64,000 bases of DNA from Dietzia timorensis (GTDB taxonomy: Bacteria > Actinomycetota > Actinomycetes > Mycobacteriales > Mycobacteriaceae): assembly GCF_001659785.1 (NCBI RefSeq), contig NZ_CP015961.1, forward strand, positions 1,860,001 to 1,924,000. The letters are read 5' to 3'. Positions 36,281-47,167 of this stretch are shown here, piece after piece (the stretch's first letter is position 1; the number at the start of each line of letters is the position of its first letter). The notes beneath the pieces were generated by a model that had not been told where the DNA came from, ran no database searches, and saw only the letters and a list, made by a program, of their open reading frames with translations. Both the position numbers and the translations under genes were made by a program.

Positions 36281-36442
36281 GAGGCTTCCTTTCCTCACTC
36301 CCGCCGGCGCTCGTCCTGCCGGCCGGCGCACTGCCCGGCCGCGGTCTACCGTCGACGGTCGTTGGTTTTTAGGTGTTCTGGTTTTCCTATGACGCCGGAC
36401 GTGGCTTAATTAGCGTGACTCAAGCCCACGCGGCGCGCTCAG

Positions 36443-36448
36443 TACAAT
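36443..36448 (+). promoter_or_regulatory. Candidate -10 box for the YpfJ-type protease gene
   Basis: TACAAT, five of six consensus matches, lies about 100 bases before the protease ATG in the 269-base divergent gap with aspS. No good -35 is visible at the usual distance. The rest of the gap shows no other recognisable element. Confidence 0.35.
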
Positions 36449-36549
36449 AGCCAATCCTACGGCGCATCACGGCGGGCAGCACCCGCCGGGGCACCGGCCC
36501 GATCCCATCCCGCGCACCCGCGCCGACGTTCCACACGAGGAGAATCCCC

Positions 36550-37464
36550 ATGACGTTCAGAAGGCAGGGCAATCTCGACACCTCGGGCGTGTCCGGAGGA
36601 GGCGGCGGGCGCGGTCGCGGGGTCGCCGTGGGCGGCGGCGTCGGCGGCATCGTGGTCGTGCTCATAGCCGTGATGTTCGGGATCAACCCATCCGAACTCG
36701 GCGTCAATACCGGCGCCCTGGGAGGTGGCGGAAACATGGGGACCGACGCCTCGGCGCAGCAGTTCCAGGAGCAGATCGATTCCTGCACGCTCGAGGTGGC
36801 CAACACCGACACCGTGTGCCGCATCGTCGCGACGACCGAGAGCATCGAGGACGTGTGGACCGCGCAGCTACCGGAGCAGACCGGCATGCGCTACGAGCAG
36901 GCGCACACAAACCTGTTCTCCGGGCAGATCTCCACCGGTTGCGGCACCGGGGATTCGGCCATGGGGCCCTTCTACTGTCCCGCAGACAACAACGTCTATC
37001 TCGACCCGGAGTTCTTCGACCAGGTACTCGCGGGGCAGTTAGGCGGATCGAACGCCCCCGCCTCACAGATGTACGTGGTCGCGCACGAGTTCGGCCACCA
37101 CGTGCAAACACTGCTCGGCGATATACAACGGTCCCAACAGGACCCGCAGGGCGAGAGTTCGGGAGCGGTCCGGGTCGAGCTGCAGGCGGACTGCTATGCC
37201 GGTATCTGGGCGCACTATGCGACGACGACCGCCGCCCCGGGAGGCGATCTGCCGCTGCTCGAGTCCCTCACCGAGTCCGATATCGACGAGATCGTCCGTT
37301 CCGCGGAGGCGATCGGCGACGATCACATCCAGAGCCTCGGCTCGGGCCGCGTCGACCCGAGCTCGTGGACCCATGGTTCGTCCGACATGAGGCGCACGTG
37401 GTTCGTCAACGGGTACCGCAACGGCTCCGTCGACTCCTGCAACACCTTTGACGCCCAGATCTAG
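36550..37464 (+). CDS. Membrane-anchored neutral zinc metallopeptidase, YpfJ family
   Basis: The 304-residue protein has a Gly/Arg-rich cytoplasmic N-terminus, one membrane helix (about residues 28-43) and an external peptidase domain. The zinc motif is AHEFGHH at residues 178-184, with the third ligand in [11 protein letters not shown]. Several cysteines (Cys79, 90, 131, 143, 197) suggest disulfides outside the cell. Start: ATG with GAGGAG at eight bases. Its stop overlaps the convergent hisS stop by four bases. The family's substrate is not known. Confidence 0.88.
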   Translation: MTFRRQGNLDTSGVSGGGGGRGRGVAVGGGVGGIVVVLIAVMFGINPSELGVNTGALGGGGNMGTDASAQQFQEQIDSCTLEVANTDTVCRIVATTESIEDVWTAQLPEQTGMRYEQAHTNLFSGQISTGCGTGDSAMGPFYCPADNNVYLDPEFFDQVLAGQLGGSNAPASQMYVVAHEFGHHVQTLLGDIQRSQQDPQGESSGAVRVELQADCYAGIWAHYATTTAAPGGDLPLLESLTESDIDEIVRSAEAIGDDHIQSLGSGRVDPSSWTHGSSDMRRTWFVNGYRNGSVDSCNTFDAQI

Positions 37465-38738
37465 CCGGCGAGCGTCGCGACGACCTCGCCCAACGCGACG
37501 GTGCGCTGTTGGCCGTCCGCCATGTTCTTGATGATGCAGTTGCCCTCGGCGATTTCCTGCTCGCCGAGTACCAGCGTGTGCGCGGCGCCGGAGCGGTCCG
37601 CGCCCTTGAACGCGCCCTTCATGCCGCGGTTTCCATAGGCCATGTCGACGCGCAGCCCGGCGTCACGAAGCTCGGCAAGGAGCGGGACCATCGCCGCACG
37701 CGACTCGGTCCCGAGCGCAACGCCGTACACGTCGACCCGGGAAGCCGGAGCCACGTCGACGCCTTCGGCGCGCAGCGCAAGCATCGTTCGGTCGACACCG
37801 ATTCCGAAGCCGATTCCCGAGAGTTCCTGTCCGCCGAGCTGCGCCATGAGCCCGTCGTAACGTCCGCCACCGCCGATGCCGGATTGAGCACCGAGGCCTT
37901 CGTGGACGAATTCGAACGTGGTCTTTGTGTAGTAGTCGAGCCCACGCACCAGCCGCGGGTTGATCGTGTAGGCGACACCCATCGCGTCGAGGTGGCGGCG
38001 CACCTCGGCGAAATGCTCCGCGGCCTCGTCGGAGAGGTTATCGAGCATGAGCGGGGCGTCGGCGAGCTGCTCGCGTACCTCCGGGCGCTTGTCGTCGAGC
38101 ACACGCAGCGGATTGATCGCCGCGCGCTCCCGAGTCGCGTCGTCGAGATCCAGTTCGGAGAGGAAAGACTGGAGCTTCTCCCGGTACGGCAGGCGCGATT
38201 GCGCATCTCCGAGCGAGGTGAGGTCGAGCCGGTAACCGGTGAGACCGAGACGCTTGTAGCCCTCGTCTGCGATGGCGATGACTTCGGCATCGAGCGCCGG
38301 ATCGTCGATACCGATAGCCTCGATCCCCGCCTGCTGGAGCTGGCGGTAGCGGCCGGCCTGCGGCCGTTCGTAGCGGAAGAACGGCCCGGCGTAGCGCAAC
38401 TTGACCGGAAGCTGCCCGCGGTCGAGACCATGCTCGATGACCGCGCGGACCACTCCCGCGGTGCCCTCGGGTCGCAGCGTCACCGAACGGTCGCCGCGGT
38501 CAGCGAAGGTGTACATCTCCTTGCTGACGACGTCGGTCGATTCACCTACCCCGCGCGCATAGAGTGTGGTGTCTTCGAAGATCGGCAACTCGATGTACCC
38601 GTACCCGGCGCGCTCGGCGGCGGTGAGGATGGCGCCGCGCACCGCGAGGAACTCGGCCGATTCCTGCGGCACGTAATCCGGGACACCCTTGGGCGCGCTG
38701 AGCTTGGTCTTCTTGCCCTTCGACTCAGAACCAGACAC
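37461..38738 (-). CDS. hisS: Histidyl-tRNA synthetase
   Basis: The 425-residue class II synthetase has motif 2 [21 protein letters not shown]-type sequence, the histidine motifs [15 protein letters not shown] and GGGGRYDGL, and the C-terminal anticodon domain. The start is a GTG ([10 protein letters not shown]) with AAAGG at six bases. The stop codon overlaps that of the convergent protease gene, leaving no room for an intergenic terminator. The metallo-beta-lactamase gene lies upstream. Confidence 0.96.
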   Translation of the reverse strand: MSGSESKGKKTKLSAPKGVPDYVPQESAEFLAVRGAILTAAERAGYGYIELPIFEDTTLYARGVGESTDVVSKEMYTFADRGDRSVTLRPEGTAGVVRAVIEHGLDRGQLPVKLRYAGPFFRYERPQAGRYRQLQQAGIEAIGIDDPALDAEVIAIADEGYKRLGLTGYRLDLTSLGDAQSRLPYREKLQSFLSELDLDDATRERAAINPLRVLDDKRPEVREQLADAPLMLDNLSDEAAEHFAEVRRHLDAMGVAYTINPRLVRGLDYYTKTTFEFVHEGLGAQSGIGGGGRYDGLMAQLGGQELSGIGFGIGVDRTMLALRAEGVDVAPASRVDVYGVALGTESRAAMVPLLAELRDAGLRVDMAYGNRGMKGAFKGADRSGAAHTLVLGEQEIAEGNCIIKNMADGQQRTVALGEVVATLAG

Positions 38739-38821
38739 CGAGGACCTTTCCAGGAGAGGGAACTTTAACCTTAAAACACCAGGTAGCGTACACCGCCGGC
38801 GTGAGAGAATGCGTGCTGGGG

Positions 38822-39505
38822 CTAGCCGAGGCCGCGTAGGAAGGGATTAGCCGCTCGCTCTTGGCCGACCGTCGTCTGCGGTCCGTGGCCGGGCAGGACG
38901 ACAACGTCATCGTCCCTGGACAGGAATTTCTTCGCGATCGAGGCGAGGAGCACCTCGTGGTCCCCTCCGGGCAGATCGGTTCGCCCGATTCCGCCATTGA
39001 ACAGCACGTCCCCTCCGAACATCACGGTCACATCGGACATCGCCCCGCCGTCGGCCTCGATATCGGCGGTCGTCGTGAAGGACACCGAGCCCTCGCTGTG
39101 CCCCGGGACATGGTCGACGCTGAATCGAAGGCCCGCATATTCGAGTTCCTCGCCGTCAAACATCTCCACCACCACCTTCGGCTCGGCGAACTCCTGTCCC
39201 TGGAGAAAGCTCGCGGTGTCCGCGGACATCCCCTTGGCCGGATCGGTGAGCATGAATCGGTCGTCGGGATGGATCAGCGTCGGGATCTCATAATGATCGG
39301 CGACCTCACGGACGTTCCAGGTGTGATCGAGATGACCGTGTGTGAGCAACACTGCCTCCGGGGTGAGCCCGCCGGATTCCAGAAGCTCGTGAACCCGTGG
39401 CGCAGCGTCCTGACCGGGGTCGATGACGACGCAGCGCGAATCCTCTCCAACGACGATGTAGCAGTTGGTCTGGAACATTCCTGCTGGGAAACCGAGGATC
39501 TTCAT
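38822..39505 (-). CDS. Metallo-beta-lactamase fold hydrolase (glyoxalase II-like)
   Basis: The 227-residue protein carries the binuclear metal motif THGHLDH (residues 55-61) and later ligands in [22 protein letters not shown] and LPGHGPQT. It resembles the hydroxyacylglutathione hydrolase/YcbL group; glutathione is absent in this lineage, so another thioester, for example of mycothiol, is possible (inference). The ATG at 39505 is preceded by AGGAGAG. Adjacency to hisS and divergence from the cyclophilin gene match M. tuberculosis Rv2580c-Rv2582. Confidence 0.88.
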   Translation of the reverse strand: MKILGFPAGMFQTNCYIVVGEDSRCVVIDPGQDAAPRVHELLESGGLTPEAVLLTHGHLDHTWNVREVADHYEIPTLIHPDDRFMLTDPAKGMSADTASFLQGQEFAEPKVVVEMFDGEELEYAGLRFSVDHVPGHSEGSVSFTTTADIEADGGAMSDVTVMFGGDVLFNGGIGRTDLPGGDHEVLLASIAKKFLSRDDDVVVLPGHGPQTTVGQERAANPFLRGLG

Positions 39506-39717
39506 GCCGTCCACTCTCCTTGTCTTATCGCCTGAGCGAGAAAAATTACCCGATCCTTTGCCGGAACATAGCCCTTGGTTCCACGGGACTAAGCCTGTTG
39601 GCGCTAGGCTGGTTCGCTGGACGAGGTGCGGTGTCGCTGGCTCCGAGTGGCACCCGGACCTCCTCATTGCACCCTATTAGCTAGCTACAACGCTAGCCGA
39701 GCAGACCGGGAGAGTTA

Positions 39718-40743
39718 GTGTCCACGAATGAGGAACGCCGGGCTGAGGCGCGGCAACGGCTGCGCGACGAGCTCGCTGCACAGAAGAAGCGCGAGAAGCG
39801 GACCACCATGACCCTCGTGGCGGTGGCCTCGGTCATCGTGCTGGGTCTCGTGGCGACCGGCGTCACGATGAAGGTGCGCGAGAACATGCACGAGAACCAG
39901 ATCGCCGCCGAGCAGGAGGCGATGGACGCATATCTCGCGGACTGGGCGGAGTGCGACTATGCGCCGTCCGCGGACGATCAGATGGAGCCGATTCCGCAGG
40001 AGCAGATTGATCAGGCGGATGAGGCGACTCGCGAGCAGTACGAGGATCTCAACGACAAGATCGAGATCGCCAAGAAGGAAAAGGTCTCCGCCGACGCGCC
40101 GGAGGGCGACCAGTACCGCCACGGCACCGCGGACGTCGACCTCACGACCAACAGCGGCGACATCGACCTGACCCTCGACCGCGCGAAGGCCCCGTGCAAC
40201 ACGGCGAGCCTGCTGGGTCTGGTCGACCAGAAGTACTTCGACGACACCATCTGCCACCGCCTGACCAAAACGGATCCGGACCAGGCTGCGGCGATGGGTG
40301 GCGGACTATCCGTCCTCCAGTGCGGCGACCCGACCGGCACCGGTCTGGGCGGGCCCGGATACAACGTGCAGGACGAACCGCCGACGGATCTCGAGGCCGG
40401 CGCAGACGGGCAGACCTCCGTCTATCCGCGGGGAACGGTGGCTATGGCCAAGGGACAGGCGCCCAACTCCGCAGGCTCGCAGTTCTTCCTCGTCTATGAG
40501 GATTCGAACCTGCCGCCGGAGTACTCCGTCGTCGGCAACATCGGCGAAGAGGGCCTGAAGACGCTCGACAAGATCGCCGACGAGGGCACCAAGAGTGACG
40601 ACCCGCAGAACCCGGACTCCGAGGTTCCCAAGAAGGAAGTCAAGATCGAAAAGGCCGTCGTCACCGACGAAGAAGAGGTGCCGACTCCCCCGGAGAAGCC
40701 CGAGCTGAGCGAGGATGCGCAGATGGCCGAGGCCCCTGCCTAA
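39718..40743 (+). CDS. ppiB: Membrane-anchored peptidyl-prolyl cis-trans isomerase (cyclophilin)
   Basis: The 341-residue protein has a charged N-terminus, one membrane helix (about residues 30-50), a Glu-rich linker and an external cyclophilin domain from about residue 133. The domain has ICHRLT, CGDPTGTGLGGPGY and AGSQFFLVYED. Cysteines at ECDY, PCNT, ICHR and QCGD could form two disulfides in the exported domain. An acidic Pro-rich tail follows. The GTG start has GGGAG at six bases. The gene ends at a strong hairpin facing relA. Confidence 0.9.
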   Translation: MSTNEERRAEARQRLRDELAAQKKREKRTTMTLVAVASVIVLGLVATGVTMKVRENMHENQIAAEQEAMDAYLADWAECDYAPSADDQMEPIPQEQIDQADEATREQYEDLNDKIEIAKKEKVSADAPEGDQYRHGTADVDLTTNSGDIDLTLDRAKAPCNTASLLGLVDQKYFDDTICHRLTKTDPDQAAAMGGGLSVLQCGDPTGTGLGGPGYNVQDEPPTDLEAGADGQTSVYPRGTVAMAKGQAPNSAGSQFFLVYEDSNLPPEYSVVGNIGEEGLKTLDKIADEGTKSDDPQNPDSEVPKKEVKIEKAVVTDEEEVPTPPEKPELSEDAQMAEAPA

Positions 40744-40763
40744 CCGCATTCACTTCTTCGCGA

Positions 40764-40800
40764 AGAACCCGGTTCGAGATTCATTCTCGGACCGGGTTCT
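40764..40800. terminator. Terminator hairpin between convergent ppiB and relA
   Basis: AGAACCCGGT-t-CGAGA pairs with TCTCG-g-ACCGGGTTCT around a TTCAT loop: ten plus five pairs with one mismatch. It lies 21 bases after the ppiB stop and 33 before the relA stop. The plus side is followed by GTCGTTTCGTT, a modest U-rich tail. It probably acts in both directions. Confidence 0.8.
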
Positions 40801-40832
40801 GTCGTTTCGTTATGAACTTGGGCGCGCCCGCA

Positions 40833-43163
40833 CTAGTTCGCGGAATTCGTGATGCGGTAGGCGTCGTACACGCCCTCGACTCGCCGCACCGACGACAACA
40901 CCTGCCCGAGGTGGCCGGGGTTGGCCATCTCGAACGAGTACCGCGAAATGGTCACCCTGTTGTCGTCCTTCATCTGCAGGGTCGCCGACAAGATGTTCAC
41001 ATTCTCGTCCGCGATCGCCTTGGTGATGTCAGAAAGTAGCCGTTGCCGGTCGAGAGCCTCCACCTGCACCGCGACGAGGTACAGCCCGTCCGGTTCCGCA
41101 CCGGACCATTCGACCTTGACCAGTCGTTCGGCCTCGCGCTTGAGCTCCGCGGCATTGGTGCAATCAGTCCGGTGCACGCTGACCGTGCCGGTCCGGGTGA
41201 CGAAACCGAGGATATCGTCGCCGGGCACAGGCGTGCAGCAGCGTGCGAGCTTGACCACGACATCGTCTAGCCCGTCGACGAGCACGCCAGAGGCCGTCGT
41301 TCGCTCGCTGAGATTGGCCTTCGGTACCTTCTTGTTCGACGAACGCTCGGCGAGCTCCTCGGATACCTCTTCGCTGCCGCCGAAATCGGCGATCAACTTG
41401 GACAGCACGTGAGTGGCGGACAGGTGCCCCTCGCCCACCGCCGTATACAAGGCGGTGACGTCGGAGTAGGACAACTCCCTGGCTACCGCGGTAAGCGAGT
41501 CGTTGGAAAATAGCCGGTGGATAGGTGCGCCGGAGCGCCGGATCTCCCGGGCGATCTGCTCCTTGCCGCGTTCGAGCGCCTCCGAGCGTCGTTCCTTGGC
41601 GAACCATTGGCGGATCGCGGTCTTCGCGCGTCCCGTAACGACGAAGTTCTGCCAATCTCGACTCGGTCCGGCGCTCGCGTCCTTCGCGGTGAAGATCTCG
41701 ACGGTGACGCCGTTGGTGAGCGGTTTCTCCAGTGCGACGAGCTTGCCGTCTACCTTCGCGCCGATGCATCGGTGCCCGACTTCCGTATGGACCGCGTATG
41801 CGAAATCCACAGGCGTGGCGCCCTGGGGCAGGCTGATCGCCTTCCCCTTAGGCGTGAAAACGAAGATGTCCTTCGAGTTGATCGCGAAGCGCAGGCTGTC
41901 GAGGAACTCACTCGGGTCTTCGGCTTCTGCCTGCCACGACAGCAACTGGCGTAAGTACGCCATCTCATCGATGTCCGCGGCGTCCCCGTCGTGGCGGCCC
42001 TTGGTCTCTTTGTAGCGCCAGTGCGCGGCAATGCCGTACTCGGCGGCATGGTGCATCTCGTTCGTGCGGACCTGGATCTCCAGGGGCTTGCCCTCTGGGC
42101 CCATGACGGAGGTGTGCAGGGACTGATACACACCGAACCGCGGGGCGGCGATGTAGTCCTTGAACCGTCCAGGCATTGGCGCCCACAGGGAATGCACGAC
42201 GCCGACCGCCGCATAGCAGTCACGTACCGAGTCGCAGAGTATCCGGATTCCGACGAGATCATGGATCTCGTCGAACGCACGGCCGCGGATCATCATCTTC
42301 TGGTAGATCGACCAGTAGTGCTTCGGCCGGCCGTCGACGGTGGCATGGATGTGCGAGGTTCGCAGCTCCTTCGTGAGGAGGTCCTTCACCGTCCGGATGT
42401 ACACGTCCCGACTCGGCGCGCGGTCTGCGACGAGCCGCACGATCTCCTGGTACTTTTTCGGCTCGAGGATCGCGAACGCGAGGTCCTCCAGTTCCCACTT
42501 GATGGTCGCCATGCCGAGACGATGAGCGAGCGGGGCGATCACCTCGAGGGTCTCGCGTGCCTTCTTGGCCTGCTTTTCCGGGCGGAGAAACCGCATCGTG
42601 CGCATGTTGTGAAGGCGATCGGCCACCTTGATCACGAGCACACGCGGGTCCTTGGCCATCGCCGCGATCATCTTGCGGATCGTCTCCGCCTCGGCAGTCT
42701 CGCCGAACTTGACCTTGTCGAGCTTGGTCACGCCGTCGACGAGGTGGCCTACGATATCGCCGAAATCGGCACGCAGCTGGTCGAGGGTGTAGTCGGTGTC
42801 CTCGACCGTGTCGTGCAGAAGTGCCGCGACGAGGGTCGTGGTGTCCATGCCCATCTCCGCACAAATCGTCGCGACGGCGAGAGGATGGGTGATGTACGGG
42901 TCGCCGGACTTGCGGAGCACCCCTTCGTGCTTGTGCTCGGCGAGTTTGTAGGCGCGAGCGAGCAGCTGGGCATCGGCCTTGGGATGGTATCGCCTGTGGA
43001 CGCGCAGCAGCGGTTCGAGCACCAAGGGCGTGGGAGATGTGCGCGGCGCCGTCATCCTCCGGGCCCACCGGGCGTACACGCCTCTGGTGGCCTTGGGGTT
43101 GGCCACGGGCAATGGCTGGGTGCGCCTGTCTTCGGGGTTCGGACCAGGATTTGCGACGGTCAT
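40833..43163 (-). CDS. relA: Bifunctional (p)ppGpp synthetase/hydrolase Rel
   Basis: The 776-residue stringent-response enzyme has an intact HD hydrolase domain ([12 protein letters not shown], His117-Asp118), a synthetase domain (about 260-400, with [17 protein letters not shown] and [10 protein letters not shown]), a TGS domain (about 430-495, [20 protein letters not shown]), a zinc-finger-like region with [11 protein letters not shown], and a C-terminal ACT domain. Both catalytic halves look functional, so it is a single long RSH protein. The ATG has GGGGAGG at five bases. apt lies upstream, the order conserved in Corynebacteriales. Confidence 0.97.
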   Translation of the reverse strand: MTVANPGPNPEDRRTQPLPVANPKATRGVYARWARRMTAPRTSPTPLVLEPLLRVHRRYHPKADAQLLARAYKLAEHKHEGVLRKSGDPYITHPLAVATICAEMGMDTTTLVAALLHDTVEDTDYTLDQLRADFGDIVGHLVDGVTKLDKVKFGETAEAETIRKMIAAMAKDPRVLVIKVADRLHNMRTMRFLRPEKQAKKARETLEVIAPLAHRLGMATIKWELEDLAFAILEPKKYQEIVRLVADRAPSRDVYIRTVKDLLTKELRTSHIHATVDGRPKHYWSIYQKMMIRGRAFDEIHDLVGIRILCDSVRDCYAAVGVVHSLWAPMPGRFKDYIAAPRFGVYQSLHTSVMGPEGKPLEIQVRTNEMHHAAEYGIAAHWRYKETKGRHDGDAADIDEMAYLRQLLSWQAEAEDPSEFLDSLRFAINSKDIFVFTPKGKAISLPQGATPVDFAYAVHTEVGHRCIGAKVDGKLVALEKPLTNGVTVEIFTAKDASAGPSRDWQNFVVTGRAKTAIRQWFAKERRSEALERGKEQIAREIRRSGAPIHRLFSNDSLTAVARELSYSDVTALYTAVGEGHLSATHVLSKLIADFGGSEEVSEELAERSSNKKVPKANLSERTTASGVLVDGLDDVVVKLARCCTPVPGDDILGFVTRTGTVSVHRTDCTNAAELKREAERLVKVEWSGAEPDGLYLVAVQVEALDRQRLLSDITKAIADENVNILSATLQMKDDNRVTISRYSFEMANPGHLGQVLSSVRRVEGVYDAYRITNSAN

Positions 43164-43203
43164 TTAGGCCTCCCCCTCTAACACGACGTGGTCGGTTCGC
43201 GAC

Positions 43204-43737
43204 CTATCCGGCAGAAAGGCAGCGAACGTTGTGTCCGACGAGTTTATCGCGACCGCCCAATCCGGGGACCTCAAGCACCACAGAAATACCCGCGACTTCT
43301 GCGCCCGCCTCTTCGAGCAACTCGACCGCAGCGGCGACCGTGCCGCCGGTCGCGAGCACGTCATCGACAACGAGAACTCGTCTACCTGCCAGTTCAACGC
43401 CCTCGGCCGGGATTTCAAGCGTCGCTTCGCCGTATTCGAGCTGGTATGTGCGAGAGAACACCGGGGGCGGTAGCTTGCCCGACTTGCGGATGGCGAGTAC
43501 GCCCGTGTTCAGGTGCATCGCCACCGCCGCGCCGAGGAGGAAGCCCCGCGCGTCGAGCCCCGCTACGAGGTCGATGCCCGACCACTCTCCGCCGAGCGCG
43601 TCGATAACGCAGTCGAATGCCTCCGAATCGGCCAATACCGGTGTGAGGTCGATGAACTCGACTCCGGGCTGCGGGAAATCGGGCACGCGGCGTGCGTGTC
43701 GTTCGATCAGCGCGTTCGCGGTACTGAAATCGCTCAT
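43204..43737 (-). CDS. apt: Adenine phosphoribosyltransferase
   Basis: The 177-residue enzyme salvages adenine to AMP. Motifs are the N-terminal [33 protein letters not shown], and the PRPP loop [13 protein letters not shown]. The ATG at 43737 is used; an ATG four codons earlier is fused to its potential GAGG box. It stands between secF and relA, in the secD-secF-apt-relA order typical of Actinobacteria. Confidence 0.95.
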   Translation of the reverse strand: MSDFSTANALIERHARRVPDFPQPGVEFIDLTPVLADSEAFDCVIDALGGEWSGIDLVAGLDARGFLLGAAVAMHLNTGVLAIRKSGKLPPPVFSRTYQLEYGEATLEIPAEGVELAGRRVLVVDDVLATGGTVAAAVELLEEAGAEVAGISVVLEVPGLGGRDKLVGHNVRCLSAG

Positions 43738-43787
43738 AGCCGAGACCATCCTCGTGTGGTGTCCGATGAACCTGTCGTGCTCGGTGA

Positions 43788-44861
43788 CTAGGCGGAAGCC
43801 GTTTCGGCTTGCCGCCTCCGTCGCAGTACTGCCTCGTCGTGCTTCTTGATGTCCTTGCGGCGGGTCTTGATATCGACCAGCAGCGGCGTCGCGAGGAAGA
43901 TCGACGACAATGTGCCGGTGAAAATGCCCACGACCTGAACGAGAGCGAGATCGCGCAGCGTCCCGACACCGAGAATTACGACCGCGATGATCACGAGCGC
44001 CGCGAGCGGCAACAGCGAGATCACCGTCGTATTGATCGATCGCATCAGCGTCTGGTTGACGGCGAGGTTCGCTTCTTCGGCATAGGTGAACTTCGACCTG
44101 TGTCTGATGCCCGCGGTGTTCTCCTGCACCTTGTCGAAGACGACCACGGTGTCGTAGAGCGCGAAGCCGAGAATCGTGAGAAGGCCGATGACCATGGCCG
44201 GGGTGACTTCCCACCCGACGATCGAATATATGCCCGCCGTGAACACGAGGACGTACAACATCGACACCATCGCGGCTGCGGACATGGCTGCCTCGAATCG
44301 AATCATGATGTAGACGAACACGATGGCGACGAACGCGATGAGCGCGATGATCGCCTGCTTTGTGACCGCGCTACCCCATGATTCGGAGCGGTTCGAGTCA
44401 CCGATGGCATTGGGTGAGACCTCGCCCGCGGCGTTCATCGGCTGATATTCCTCGAACAGTGCGTTCTTCGCATCCGTGATCTGTTGCGTGCTCAGGAACG
44501 GCATCTGGATCTCGACCTGTCGGCCGCCGCCGGCGCCGATGAGCTGCGCCTCGGCAACCTCTTCCCCGGTCGCATCCGAGACGATCTGGGAAGCCACCTC
44601 GGTATCGACGCCCTCCGCTGGCACGGACAGCTTGGTGCCGCCCTCGAAATCGATGCCGAGCGAGAAGCCGCGGAAAACGATGCTGCCGAGGCACACGAGG
44701 AGGATGATCAGCGAGATCGTGTAGTAGAACTTGCGTTTCTGCACGATCGGGAAGCCGCCTGTACCCGTGTAGAGGCGGTTGAGCCAGCTTTCCTTCTTTG
44801 CCGTGTCATTGGGGACGGGGGCGTCCGCCGAGTCTTTCGGCTGATCGACTGTGGTGCTCAT
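43788..44861 (-). CDS. secF: Protein translocase subunit SecF
   Basis: The 357-residue membrane protein pairs with SecD to drive late steps of Sec export with the proton motive force. The first helix (about residues 46-66), the conserved [10 protein letters not shown] after it, an external loop, and five clustered C-terminal helices with [14 protein letters not shown] are seen. The ATG overlaps the secD stop by one base. The C-terminus is a basic [18 protein letters not shown] tail. Confidence 0.96.
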   Translation of the reverse strand: MSTTVDQPKDSADAPVPNDTAKKESWLNRLYTGTGGFPIVQKRKFYYTISLIILLVCLGSIVFRGFSLGIDFEGGTKLSVPAEGVDTEVASQIVSDATGEEVAEAQLIGAGGGRQVEIQMPFLSTQQITDAKNALFEEYQPMNAAGEVSPNAIGDSNRSESWGSAVTKQAIIALIAFVAIVFVYIMIRFEAAMSAAAMVSMLYVLVFTAGIYSIVGWEVTPAMVIGLLTILGFALYDTVVVFDKVQENTAGIRHRSKFTYAEEANLAVNQTLMRSINTTVISLLPLAALVIIAVVILGVGTLRDLALVQVVGIFTGTLSSIFLATPLLVDIKTRRKDIKKHDEAVLRRRRQAETASA

Positions 44862-46525
44862 CAGGCGTCGTCCCCCTTGGACTGAGAAGAAGGTGTGCTG
44901 CCGGCCGTGGTCGCGGCATCCTCGGCTGCGGCGTTGCGTCGCGCGGCCTCGTTTCGGTGCTCGGCGACAGCCTTGACGCGGAGATCCTCCATGGCGCCGA
45001 GACCGTTCATCGAGTTCTTCGAGAAGACAGGCTTCGTGGACGCGAGGTAGACCAGCGGCCACATGATTGTGAACGCGACCAATATGTCCATGATCGTGGT
45101 GAGGCCGAGCGTGAACGCGAAGCCTCGAACCTCGCCGATGGCCAGTACGTAAAGGACCACTGCGCCGATAACGGACACCATGTTGCCTGTGACGATGGTG
45201 CGGGAGGCGTTCTTCCAACCGCGAGGTACCGCGGATCTGAATCGGTGTCCTTCGCGGAGTTCGTCCTTTATTCGTTCGAAGTAGACGACGAACGAATCTG
45301 CGGTCATACCGATACCGATGATGACGCCCGCGACGCCCGCGAGATCGAGGGTGTATCCGATCCAATTACCCAGCAGGACCAGCACTCCGTACGTGAGCAC
45401 GATCGCAAAGATCAGCGACAGGAAGGCAAGGAAGCCGATGACCCGGTAGTAGAGAAGCGAGTAGCCGAGGATGAGGAGCAGACCGACCGCGCCCGCGAGG
45501 AGGCCGGCGTCAAGCGAGGCCTGTCCCAGGCTCGCGGGGACATTGTCGACGTTTGGTTCTTCGAACGAGACCGGAAGTGCGCCGAAGCGGAGGTTGGAGG
45601 CCAGTGATTGGGCGGTATCCATATCGTCCAAACCGGTGATCGAGGTTTGGGAGCCGGGTGGAGTTACGCCCTGGATAACCGGCGCGCTAATGACCTCATT
45701 GTCCATGAGGATGGCGACCTGTTGGTTCAGGTACTCCTGAGTGAGCTGTGACCAGGTCATCGACGCGTTGACGGGGCCACCGTTGAAACGGAAGGCCACC
45801 TGGATCTGTCCACGCTGTTGGTCGAATCCCGCGCTGACGGAGTCTCGCTGGATCTTCTCACCATCGAGATAGCCCGCCGGCCCTTCAGGGGCGCCGTCGA
45901 CTCTGGGCTGCGGTGCGAGGAGGTACTTCTGCCCGTCGCCACATGCGAGGAGGTACTGGTCCGGATTATCGACTCCGGCGAGCAAATCGGTTTCCGGACA
46001 GTTCCACGTGTTGAGCTTCTGCTGGAGGGCGGCCTGATCGTCGCCCTGGCGCTCGGCCCGCGCGTCCTCGATCGCCTTCTCCGCGGCCTCTTGATCGCCG
46101 GCGGTGTCCGGTGTCGGTTCGAAATTGAACGGATCGGCCATCGGAACAACCTGCACCACGGGGCGGATCGTGAGCTTCGATGTCTCGCCGAGGTCGCGCG
46201 CGGCCGTCGCGTCTTCGCCCGGGACCGTGAGGACGATATTACTTCCGTCGAGAACGACCTCGGCGCCGGAGACGCCGAGTCCGTTGACTCGCTCACGGAT
46301 GATGTCCGTAGCCTGCTGCATCGACTCTTCGTCGGGCTGACCGCGGGGCACGAGCGTCACCCGCGTACCGCCCTGCAAGTCGATACCCAACTTGGGAGCG
46401 AACGCGCCCGTCGACGTCATGAACGCGAGTAGGTAAAGAAAAATCGTGACAAGGCCGAAGATCGACATCAACCACCACGGACGTGGTCGCGAGTCTTTAC
46501 GTCGGTTCGTTTTTGGTGCAGTCAA
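44861..46525 (-). CDS. secD: Protein translocase subunit SecD
   Basis: The 554-residue partner of SecF has a first helix at about 18-40, GIDLQGGTRVTL right after it, a large P1 head domain, and five C-terminal helices with GMTADSFVVYFERIKDEL. The charged Ala/Glu-rich tail is variable. Translation appears to start at a TTG (LTAPKTNRRKD) with an AAGGAAAG box somewhat far upstream; no ATG or GTG precedes the conserved part, so the exact start is uncertain. The 206 bases to yajC show no recognised element. Confidence 0.94.
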   Translation of the reverse strand: MTAPKTNRRKDSRPRPWWLMSIFGLVTIFLYLLAFMTSTGAFAPKLGIDLQGGTRVTLVPRGQPDEESMQQATDIIRERVNGLGVSGAEVVLDGSNIVLTVPGEDATAARDLGETSKLTIRPVVQVVPMADPFNFEPTPDTAGDQEAAEKAIEDARAERQGDDQAALQQKLNTWNCPETDLLAGVDNPDQYLLACGDGQKYLLAPQPRVDGAPEGPAGYLDGEKIQRDSVSAGFDQQRGQIQVAFRFNGGPVNASMTWSQLTQEYLNQQVAILMDNEVISAPVIQGVTPPGSQTSITGLDDMDTAQSLASNLRFGALPVSFEEPNVDNVPASLGQASLDAGLLAGAVGLLLILGYSLLYYRVIGFLAFLSLIFAIVLTYGVLVLLGNWIGYTLDLAGVAGVIIGIGMTADSFVVYFERIKDELREGHRFRSAVPRGWKNASRTIVTGNMVSVIGAVVLYVLAIGEVRGFAFTLGLTTIMDILVAFTIMWPLVYLASTKPVFSKNSMNGLGAMEDLRVKAVAEHRNEAARRNAAAEDAATTAGSTPSSQSKGDDA

Positions 46526-46731
46526 CGTAGAGGTGTCTTTCCTTGCACTAAGTGGCCGGCAACGGCGATGCGTCCCTCGGAAGGCAGCTCATCACCGCGG
46601 GCCCGCCCCGAAAATCGGGGCTACATCCTGGGTCCTACCCGCAGCAGCGATCGGCAAGCGAGGCGCGTTTACTCTACCCGCTCCAAATGCACCGAACGCA
46701 AACACTTTGCGCGGCGCGGCGCGGATGGGAA

Positions 46732-47070
46732 CTACTTCTCGGAATCGGGTCCCGTTGGGCTGTCCGGGTTCTCAGGGGACTCTGTGGTTCCGAGGTCCTG
46801 GGCGGCCGTCGGCTCCTGCGGGGTGAGCCGCTCGCGAATTACCCTGCGATCCCAGGTCGACACGACACCCGGAGCGATTTCGAGGTCAAGAGTCGCCTCG
46901 GAGGTACTGACAACCTTTGCGTGCAGGCCGGCCGTCGTCATCACCAGATCGCCGGGCTGCAGGTCGTTCTGAAGCTCTTGAACTTGCTTCATCGTCTTCC
47001 GCTGACGAACCATCTGCATGACCATCAGGCCGAAGAGCACCACAATGAGAAGCGGCAGCAATAGTTCCAT
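46732..47070 (-). CDS. yajC: Preprotein translocase subunit YajC
   Basis: The 112-residue protein has one N-terminal membrane helix (about residues 2-20), then the conserved RQRKTMKQVQELQNDLQPGD and TTAGLHAKVV, and an acidic, Pro-rich tail. It associates with SecDF. The ATG follows a GGAGTG box. The order ruvC-ruvA-ruvB-yajC-secD-secF is a standard actinobacterial cluster. Confidence 0.93.
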   Translation of the reverse strand: MELLLPLLIVVLFGLMVMQMVRQRKTMKQVQELQNDLQPGDLVMTTAGLHAKVVSTSEATLDLEIAPGVVSTWDRRVIRERLTPQEPTAAQDLGTTESPENPDSPTGPDSEK

Positions 47071-47167
47071 TGGTTTTTCACTCCAAATCTAAGGACAAAT
47101 TTTCCTACGCCCGCGAAAGCCTACCGCCTTAGCGTGAGCAACAGCACACGTGGGCGCGGGCGGTCTA

